Below, piece by piece: positions 56,675 through 64,000 of a DNA stretch of 64,000 nt. Both the position numbers and the translations under genes were made by a program. The stretch covers positions 71,721 to 135,720 of the forward strand of contig MU271162.1 of assembly GCA_021432605.1 (NCBI GenBank). The letters are read 5' to 3'. The number at the start of each line of letters is the position of its first letter. Position 1 is the first letter of the stretch. Below the pieces are notes generated by a model. It was not told the origin of the DNA, did no database searches, and saw nothing but the letters and a program-made list of their open reading frames with translations. Source of the DNA: Coniochaeta sp. PMI_546 (taxonomy: Eukaryota > Ascomycota > Sordariomycetes > Coniochaetales > Coniochaetaceae).

Positions 56675-57655
56675 TCACACAACCGTACATCCTGTCTGTG
56701 CATTGGCGAAATATGGTTCGTCCTTGAATGGGATCATTATATCTTCGATCTGCCGGCTCATGTCGTGATGACAACCGCCACTGTTTGGCGAACCAAACCC
56801 GAGTGAGTAGACGCTGAAGGGCGATTCACGATCGGAAAGCATCGAAAACGTAGTGTATTCACTATATCCAAGTCCGTCGACAATGTCGGGGAGACAGGAG
56901 AACTTGTGATCTGACTTTTGGTGGCCTACCCTATCGTTGCTCATGAGCGGACGTTGAGAGACAGCGACACTGTTTGCAGTACGTACCTATGCCATTCGGC
57001 CTTCGTTGTGCCAGCGGGAGGTGTAGCCGAATCAGTCAGTTCAGGAGTTTTGGATTTAGTTGGTCTTCGGGAAGACAAGACGTTGCGCGGATGTGCTGGT
57101 CGCTCGGACGATCGCGATAGATTAGAGGTGGCCACAGCCGTTTCAGAAGCCATATTACGAAGTAGACCGGCGGTGAACAGAACGGAGAATGTAGTGGGTA
57201 ACGTGCTGAACCGACTTTGGTGGGTTGGAAACACAGGACTTTTCGCAGCGCCTGACAGAAGGGAGATGTGGCAACGACTAGAAGATATGGCTATCTGGTC
57301 GAAGGTGCGGTGGCAGTCTGAGTTTGACTCCCTGTGGCTTTCCTTCTCCTCAAGCGATAGTGCCACCTCGTGACGGAATAGACCGTAAAGATCAACTTGT
57401 TGTGATGAGAGGCCTTGCAGAGAACATCGACCAATGGAAGTAATCATGCTCTGAGCATTAGACACCATCTTGGGAAGCAGAGGGACTTATGGGAACGTCA
57501 AATGTCTGCTTCACTTCCAGATATCGTCGCAGTGCCCTAAAAAATCTCCCCTCGCAATCACACTCTCCGCCATAACCAAGAGAAAGGATTCCTACATCAA
57601 AAGAAGCTGCAGGGCCTGCCGTGAACTTCTCCTTATCTGCCATTCGACTAGACAT
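56675..57655 (-). CDS. Three-exon gene of unknown function, 290 aa
   Basis: No family recognised. A consistent model: 57655-57466, 57413-56987, 56930-56675, introns of 52 and 56 nt with GTGTCT/GCAAG and GTACGT/GATAG ends; total 290 aa. The N-terminus starts with tandem ATGs (57655, 57643) and a Gly/Cys-bearing stretch GYGGECDCEG. The middle is Ser/Thr/Arg-rich and looks disordered. The C-terminal 85 residues are more ordered (SCLPDIVDGLGYSEYT, IEDIMIPFKDEPYF) and end in CTVV. No signal peptide or membrane helix. An antisense frame at 56918-57373 starts at GTG and is judged a shadow. The phase closure over three exons supports a real gene, though the first intron is unconventional. Confidence 0.42.
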
Positions 57656-59555
57656 AAATCTTTTGATCAGATGATTGGGCAGAGACTCACCTATAGGATG
57701 CTATCCAGCATGACCAACACACCCACTCACACGAATCGCGCGCAGGGAGATGGAGAAAGCAGAGGCTTGGCTAGGGCATAGGAACCGACGCAAGCCATGA
57801 TATGTGCTGCCGTGAGGTTGCCTTCAAGCGGGCAGACAGAGCGGTCGAAGTACGGCACACAAGATGCCGTTCTCCCCACCCTAGTGGTTGCCATTGCGCA
57901 GCCCGTCCATCTATTCCACTCGGAACGTTCACTGTTATCAGCCATATGTTAGAGTGAGCTGCACGGTAACCCTGGACCGTCGGCAAGCCGGAGAGAATGG
58001 GAAAAAGATAGCGCTGGCTCATCGTAACGTCGGCTACCAAAGGCCCGGAGTTGGCGTTCTGACCCTGTTCGGAGAGACAGGTCACTGCTCCATCTGCAAA
58101 CACCGCGAAGCTTCGGCGAATAGAAGATGCCGCGCCAGTGCGGTTTGCGAGCCTGCCACGACAGAACTATTGGTGGGAGAGAACTCGAGTAGTTGGATGG
58201 GGTGTGTACGTGGCCAAGGTATCGAACAACGCGCCGCAATCGCTGCTACTTCGGTGACCAAAACGGAAAACTGGGCAAGTGGTATGCAACTAAGTGGATG
58301 AACGAGTGTAGCAATTGACAGTCTGCACCCTGTCGACCTCAAGGCAGAGTTCAGTGCCACTGCTTATGCCCCTCGATATCACCGGAGACCGATGTACGCC
58401 GATGAATGGTGCTGCCGGTGACGAGCCACCAGATGGCTGCAGGTCGAGGCATTGTCGCTCCTGGAGGAGGAAGCGCGCGCAAAGCATTCCCTTTCCGTAA
58501 AGCCCGCCGAGACTCCAGGCTGCCTCCCCGGCAACGAATCGCTGCAGACCACGTCTCTCCTCGCTTGATGTCTCGGTACCGCTTTCAAAAGATTCGGGGG
58601 TGGCGGTTCATGCGACGCATCACCACCACTAATCCTATCGACCACCGCCAATGGCGAGAGAGAGAAGGGAAACTCAACGAGGCGAAGCCCATGCAGGTAG
58701 GGTAGGATGAGATATGAAGCAGAAGGTGCATAGAACGGTGAACATAGAGCATATTGCCTTGCGTGTCAAACCTCCGCGGTGGTGCGCCTGCATCGTGGTG
58801 GTTCGCCAGTTTACAGAATGGGCAGGACTTTTGAACGCCTGAAGGGGAAAAAAAAAGGGAACGGTTGAAGTTCGAGGTTGGGCCGGATTGAAGTACGAAA
58901 CGAGTGACCAATCACGCCAAGATCCTTGCAGGCGCCGTAACGCCCAGGTAACGCGGAATCTTCAACTAAAAAGTTCGACGAGCAGCAAGGAAACAATGTG
59001 GTTTGGAGGCAAGAAAGAGCTGAAGAAGCCAATACATTTTATTCTCTGAGTTTGGTGCCAGATGGTCCTATTTAAATCGAGAGGGAAAAAGAGAGATCGG
59101 GGGTGAATTCGACCGGATGGCAGGACAACTGGCGTGGCCTCACATGGCCGTTTGGGCTGAAGAGATGCAAAGAGGTATGCAGGAGGCCCACCATACCTCG
59201 AGAGGAGTGGGAGAGCTTCTAACACCCAGGTTGTTCTCTTCTCCAATCACGGCGTGATGCCACCACTTCTACTCTCCACATCAACCCAAGGACCAAGGAC
59301 GACGGATAGACTCAATACGCCGTCTTCCTTTGGCCTCAAGTACCTGCACCCCCTGAGACCTGGGCGAGTGCATTGGAACACAATCAAGGCCGGCCGACGA
59401 GAACTGCAATCCGTGCCCACCGCGGCAATATCACGTCTCGATCGTTGCTGTTGGTCGCCTCGAAGTTATGGCCATATAGGTATTGAGGGCGTGTCGACTT
59501 TAGAAGAACCATTTTCCAAGAGAAACCCAACAACCGAGATGCAAAGCAGGCAGCC
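57656..59555. other. 1.9-kb region without a clear gene
   Basis: Frames of 60-137 codons overlap on both strands and share no motif. A run of A residues lies at 58850-58858. It presumably contains the promoters of the unknown gene (left) and the zinc-finger gene (right). Confidence 0.4.
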
Positions 59556-60421
59556 ATGCAGTTAGACTCGATGACCGCTGTATCCAACACATCCATTCTC
59601 ACCATGAGAGAGGTTCCGGCAGCGGAGGCTATTTCAAGCAAACTGAAAGCCGTCGATCCCTATCTATCATGGAACGAGCAGACCAGGCTTGACAGATTGA
59701 ACTACAACTTCGTCATGTTGTTTGATCATGACAGTCTCTCTTTGTTTGATCTCAGCGACCCTGGGCTGTTTCTATTTCCTAGCCTCAGCCCCGGAGGTCG
59801 CAGTGAAAGTCCGGATGCTACAGACGATAGTATATCAACAGAAACGATGTCTTCAGATGATGTTGCCAAGGTCATTGTGAAAGCACCATCACGATGTGGA
59901 GCTCAAGATATATGCCCGACCTACTGGAGAAGCGAGACACCAGACGAGAGCAAACCAGATTCAAGTTTCTGCTCTCTACCGAAACTTATTGTTAATTGCC
60001 AGACGGAAAGGCTCGGACAAATCTCTGACGATTCTTCTCTTTTCTGCACCCGTGCAAACTCACCTAACACATGCTGGACGTGCGAAGCGTGTGGGAGACG
60101 ATGTAGGGATTTGAAGGCTTTACAGTATGAGCTGCCATGTTTCTCCTGCCCTTGTCGACACTTATGATACAAGACCGAATTTGCTAACCGCATCTACTCA
60201 GACAACACAAGCGCTGCCACCTCAAACCTTTCCAGTGCCCAGATACCAAGTGTTACCTACGGTTTAGCACCCGGAGGGATTTATCCCGTCATCGAGCCGC
60301 CGTTCACTCGGCGAAGCCCATGGCCGCTTCAGCTTCGTGTCCTTTCTGTACGAAGCGGTTCGTTAGAATGGATAACCTCAAACGGCACATTACTGGGCAT
60401 CGCAAACTGCCCACGGCGTGA
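59556..60421 (+). CDS. C2H2 zinc-finger protein, three fingers at the C-terminus
   Basis: Probable nuclear DNA-binding protein. Two exons, 59556-60124 and 60202-60421 (77-nt intron); 262 aa. The N-terminal 180 residues are acidic and Ser-rich with short hydrophobic patches (FVMLFDHDSLSLFDL), as in activation regions. The intron falls inside the first finger; splicing gives C-E-A-C ... QQHKRCH. Finger two is CPDTKC ... RDLSRHRAAVH, and finger three is CPFCTKRFVRMDNLKRHITGH. The spacing fits classical C2H2 units, with finger two in the CX4C form. It is not next to an obvious target cluster. Confidence 0.85.
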
Positions 60422-60574
60422 GGCTCGACCTTGTGACACCCTCACTCTGGCAGTGGCGGGACCTCGCATTTCTCTTCTGGTCCCGCCTAGCTGCAGTTCC
60501 CTGCGACGTGGCCCATGACGCCATTAACCGAGCCTTCTTTGCAACCACGTCGGCATATGGAGTGGCACCCTCTG

Positions 60575-61123
60575 TCACCCTTGATGTGGTCTTTTGATGT
60601 CTTGCATCATCCCCTGCAACGGTGGAGCTCCAAGACTGGCCGGGTCGGGTGCTGGTATGCCACATTCGACAGAGAAGCTCCTCCACATTCCGCCTACAGC
60701 TCTGTTCTCGGGCATGAAGACGGCTGTGTTCACATAGGAAACGCAGGCTGGTTCTGCAAATAGGCGTGCCTCGCAGCCGTCGTCCTTGTTTGCCATGAAG
60801 TTGCCGCAGCCGGCTACGGATGGGAGATTGTAACACTGCGACCCGGTCCGTAGGCCTAGGCCGTCGGGTTGCGGGAGAGTGAGGGTTGTCAATAGATTAC
60901 CCCGGCATGTTTTGGGCCCTGGTGATCCAGAAAAGATGGTGACGGTTATAGGGATGGAGTTGACGGCTGATTGGGCGTCGGGTCGCTCGTTGATGGAGAC
61001 TTGGCCGGTATCTTCTTGGACTGAGGCTCTGTCAAGTAGTTGGGGAAGCGCATTTGCTGATAGTATCATAGATATTAGACCTAGTAGCTGGATCAAAGCT
61101 CTTCGTGGTGGCGCATAGGCCAT
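60575..61123 (-). CDS. Small secreted cysteine-containing protein
   Basis: Single exon, 182 aa from ATG 61123. A signal peptide is clear (hydrophobic LIQLLGLISMILSANA, cleavage near residue 25). The mature part has six Cys (KTCRG, SQCYN, AGCGN, DGCEA, PACVS, VECGI) and no membrane segment, which suggests up to three disulphides. It ends in a Pro-rich tail. It has the size and layout of secreted fungal effectors or wall-associated proteins, but no family is recognised. It is separated by 153 bp from the convergent zinc-finger gene. Confidence 0.72.
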   Translation of the reverse strand: MAYAPPRRALIQLLGLISMILSANALPQLLDRASVQEDTGQVSINERPDAQSAVNSIPITVTIFSGSPGPKTCRGNLLTTLTLPQPDGLGLRTGSQCYNLPSVAGCGNFMANKDDGCEARLFAEPACVSYVNTAVFMPENRAVGGMWRSFSVECGIPAPDPASLGAPPLQGMMQDIKRPHQG

Positions 61124-62018
61124 GCTGATGAATGGATAGAGGGGCTGTGGCCTTCAGGAAACATATATGGAGGAGGTTGATGGTTACCAGGATTGTCTTG
61201 GTCCCCAACTCCGAGTATCGACTGACAAATATTCGTTGGTGTTGACCGGCAGTAGTGCAACAGGATTTGAGCAATTGCACTTTCTTTGTGGTTGGCTTTG
61301 AGGAAGGGAAGATGAAGGCATCGTGAGGAGGTGTGTCCAACGTCTGTCATCGGTGTGCCAAGAACGCCAAGCTGGCAACTGTTTCACTCGTGTCTGGCCT
61401 CGATACATCTACGTGCTTCCAAAAGCAATTACACCACTTGACTTCTCTTAAAAACCCTTGATGAGGAGCATCTCGATCTTTATATTTTCTGCTCAAAAGC
61501 ATATAACGATGCTCTTCACGGAGCCCTTTGTGGCGAATGGCTAGCAGTCTTGTGCGGCGAGGAGCGGTTCGACTTCGCGGGGTGGTACTGTCTGCGAACC
61601 ACTAGACTGAGAAGACCAGAGAGTCGTCTTGCTATAAGCTCCCTTCGACCACGGCTCCGGAAAGGATGCTATAAGCGGTAGGTGGCTCCAAATCATTACA
61701 GTCTAATCAACGAGCCAGTGTATACCAGTACCTAGGTTGGCGTCCAGTCGATTAGCGTACGTGTCTGGTAGACCGGTGGATGAAGCACATACAAGAGTGG
61801 AAAGGCATGGTCTAAGGTAGTAGTCCTCAAGCAAATCTAATGCTCGTCTTGAAACATCCAATATTATTGTATACGTGCACATGTTAGCTCTCTATGCAAA
61901 CGCCCACACGCCAGTCTCAAGTCTAGACGTCTAAAAGCGCCATGCCTCACGAACCTTGCAAGCCCTCACCTGAACATCATATACCAAGATCACGATTTAT
62001 GTTGGACACTCCGCCGTG
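61124..62018. other. Gap upstream of the secreted protein gene
   Basis: About 900 bp with only short antisense frames. It should hold the promoter of the secreted-protein gene and the 3' end of the Ufd1-like gene. Confidence 0.45.
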
Positions 62019-64000
62019 TCATCTCCTGGTCCTCATCGGAGCCCAATCTCCTAGCCATCCTCTTGCCTTCGCAAGATCCCCACCCTCTGCTTCCAAAGCT
62101 GCGATACACCACTCCAAATCCCAGACGCCCTCGGCAGCCAGCATCTCTGCCAATTTTCTCCGCTTCTGGGTTCCCTCGTCGACACAGAAATGCATCTTCT
62201 CTGTCGAGTTACCGAGCGCGTCAAGTAGCGGCTTGACAAGTGGCAGCGCAGCCGCTGCGCTGGTACCCAGCTCCTCTAAACCCAGGTGTTTCCTCCCAGA
62301 ACGACACCACTCGTTCAGACAACCGGCGCGTCCGCAACCCTTCATGAGTTGCGTGAGGTACCTCCTCTCAACGCGCCGCCGCAGCGCTTTGCCTTCGGGG
62401 TCGTACATACTGACATACAATGGGCCGAAGCACAGGCTGCAGAGCCCTAGATCATTCCCTGGACCCTGACCCATCCTTGTGCCCGCACCGACCTGTCCAC
62501 GTGGACCGACACCGTGGAGAGTGCGACTACACAGGGCGTTGCGACATATCGGTGGGGGTACGGCAGCGCGCTGTGCCTTGTCGAGCTCGTGGTGCGCCAT
62601 GTGGGCTGCCATGTCGCGAAGGCGCACTATCGCGCCACAAAGGTGGCAGTCCGTCGTGCGGGCCCCGTCAGCCCGCTCGTGAGCTGTTAGACCCGTCAAG
62701 ACTGTCTCGGCTTCTGACGATGGGTCCAGCGGGTCTCCCTCCTGCGGCACTTCGAGGTGGCAGAACTGGCACAGGATGAGCTTGTGCGGGCACGTCGTGG
62801 TACGGTGCTGGGCGAGTAGTGTCAAGGAGCCGTACGTGAAGGGAGACGAAGGGCCACAAGAGGGACATGTGCGTTGGCCGTGTTCAATATCGGCATGCTT
62901 GGCTTTGCTCAAGCTCGTGGAGCCGAAGGACTCGGGGTGATCTGGACAGTGCCAGTGATCTGCCCATTCACTGGATGATTTGAGGAAAACGCCTTTGCAT
63001 TGAGGACATAAGATGTTGTTGCGACGGCAGAAATTCTCATGGAGAAGCATAGTGCGCTTAGGAATCCACTGCAGACAGTTTTTGCACTGCTCCTCGTCAG
63101 GGGAGTGTACAACCGACTGCTCAAGTTCCATCGGGCCCGTGGCGGAGCCTTGAGTGTCACCGGCTCTTGCCCTAAGCTTGTATCTCCGAGGACTCCTATC
63201 AGCGTCCTGGCCGTCAGGTGGGGCGTACCCGTGTACGGATACCAGGAGCGCCTCGGCACCTTCAAGTTCAACATTGCTTGGCTGGATGACAATCCGTTTG
63301 GTGCCGTCTTTTGGTGATGAGAAGTCCCCAAACAGATGCTCCGAATCTCTCGGCAGTGCTCGCTGTCTCGCAGATTTTGGGCTCACGAACAAGTCGATCT
63401 CTTGCCCAGCTTCGATCTCTGATAGCTCGATGACAATGGGCCGAGAGCGGTCCCAGGATGGCAGCTCGTAGTCCACATAGTCTCCAGCAAGGACCTGTGC
63501 TTCGACATCATTCCAAATATCGATTGTGTACCCCACCGAGCTTCCGCTTGAAGTTCCGGGAGCTGCCTGGCTCCGCGCGGCGATCTGACGCAGCGTCTCT
63601 CTCGCCTGTTCCTCGTTCAAAGCCTCGATGTCAACTTCGAGGTCCGTATCCACTACACAGATTCCGTCTCCGTCAGGCTGAAACTTGTCAATGAGAAAGC
63701 GGAATTCCTCGCCTCTAACGCCGCGAACGGTAAGTAAGGCGCCTTTTGTCAACGTGGTATAGCTTGCTCGCAGCTGCCTTTCAAGAAGCGACTTCCAGTC
63801 ATCTGGGTTGTATCCAGCTTCGAGAGGCCGTAGCCGCACATATACGCCCTTTGGAAGCTGGTGCGCTCTGACGGTTATCCTCACTCCCACGTTCTCGACA
63901 CGACTGTCGTCTGCCGTAAGATCAACGACATCACCAGCACCCTCTAGTATCGGCCCGCCGTTCAGTTCATTCTCCTCTATCCCCAGAGCTTCGAGCAGGT
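62019..64000 (-). CDS. Ufd1-like protein with zinc fingers and UBA-like end (partial, 5' end outside window)
   Basis: Probable ubiquitin-pathway adaptor for the Cdc48/p97 segregase. The frame is open to the right window edge (first full codon at 63998), so the N-terminus lies beyond it; about 660 residues are visible. Order seen: the second half of a Ufd1 N-terminal (double-psi barrel) domain (LPKGVYVRLRPLE ... YTTLTKGALLTV ... GEEFRFLIDKFQPDG); an acidic linker; a further beta-rich domain; several Cys/His zinc fingers of TRAF/C2H2 kind (CKNCLQWIP ... CPQCKGVF ... CPSCGPSSP); and a C-terminal UBA-like helix bundle (LEWCIAALEAEGGDLAKARGWL) that likely binds ubiquitin. This architecture differs from canonical Ufd1, which lacks zinc fingers. 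No intron is seen in the visible part. Confidence 0.85.
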   Translation of the reverse strand, partial: LLEALGIEENELNGGPILEGAGDVVDLTADDSRVENVGVRITVRAHQLPKGVYVRLRPLEAGYNPDDWKSLLERQLRASYTTLTKGALLTVRGVRGEEFRFLIDKFQPDGDGICVVDTDLEVDIEALNEEQARETLRQIAARSQAAPGTSSGSSVGYTIDIWNDVEAQVLAGDYVDYELPSWDRSRPIVIELSEIEAGQEIDLFVSPKSARQRALPRDSEHLFGDFSSPKDGTKRIVIQPSNVELEGAEALLVSVHGYAPPDGQDADRSPRRYKLRARAGDTQGSATGPMELEQSVVHSPDEEQCKNCLQWIPKRTMLLHENFCRRNNILCPQCKGVFLKSSSEWADHWHCPDHPESFGSTSLSKAKHADIEHGQRTCPSCGPSSPFTYGSLTLLAQHRTTTCPHKLILCQFCHLEVPQEGDPLDPSSEAETVLTGLTAHERADGARTTDCHLCGAIVRLRDMAAHMAHHELDKAQRAAVPPPICRNALCSRTLHGVGPRGQVGAGTRMGQGPGNDLGLCSLCFGPLYVSMYDPEGKALRRRVERRYLTQLMKGCGRAGCLNEWCRSGRKHLGLEELGTSAAAALPLVKPLLDALGNSTEKMHFCVDEGTQKRRKLAEMLAAEGVWDLEWCIAALEAEGGDLAKARGWLGDWAPMRTRR

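Noticed and set aside
56918-57373. 151-codon plus-strand frame
   Set aside because: Starts at GTG, has no motif, and lies antisense to a three-exon model that closes in phase.

Overview
The window looks like nuclear DNA of a filamentous ascomycete (Pezizomycotina, probably a sordariomycete). Most genes carry short GT-AG introns of about 45-120 nt with CTAAC/CTGAC-like branch sites. The gene content (highly reducing polyketide synthase, Zn2Cys6 regulator, GH71 glucanase, eqolisin peptidase, fungal sugar transporters) fits, and the first 1.1 kb is AT-rich and poor in CpA/TpG, as left by repeat-induced point mutation (RIP). All gene models were spliced by eye. Exon sums divisible by three and restored family motifs are the main checks.

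Layout. 1-1134: AT-rich, gene-free, ending at the stop codon of the first gene. 1135-7591: a maltose-utilisation (MAL-like) set, with a GH13 maltase (-) and an alpha-glucoside permease (+) diverging from a shared 974-bp promoter, then a Zn2Cys6 regulator (-). 8219-19438: a secondary-metabolism core, with an eight-exon, 2302-aa highly reducing PKS (-) facing, across 2.9 kb, an FSH1/LovG-type serine hydrolase (+). 21865-26988: an 18-exon full-length ABCB exporter (+), followed by a five-exon gene of unknown function (27303-28280). 31318-33383: secreted GH71 alpha-1,3-glucanase. 34432-36385: hexose-type MFS transporter (-). 38920-42425: housekeeping pair SAM50 (-) and UBC6 (+), divergent. 43262-43675: a probable MFS remnant. 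44137-46512: convergent aldo/keto reductase and metallo-beta-lactamase-fold hydrolase. 49814-50869: eqolisin peptidase. 51583-56251: divergent quinate/sugar-type MFS transporter and Ldh2-family dehydrogenase. 56675-57655: unknown gene. 59556-60421: C2H2 zinc-finger protein. 60575-61123: small secreted cysteine-containing protein. 62019-64000: Ufd1-like zinc-finger/UBA protein, cut by the window edge.

How the parts may work together. The first three genes match the fungal MAL arrangement of permease, maltase and regulator. The PKS has no methyltransferase insert and no release domain; the neighbouring FSH1 hydrolase is the obvious candidate to offload its product, as LovG does for the lovastatin nonaketide synthase. 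The ABCB exporter could export or confer tolerance to the product. No P450, oxidoreductase or acyltransferase sits nearby, so the predicted pathway is unusually short. The two orphan genes in this interval (20019-20518, 27303-28280) are the least explained parts. No tRNA, rRNA or CRISPR array was seen.
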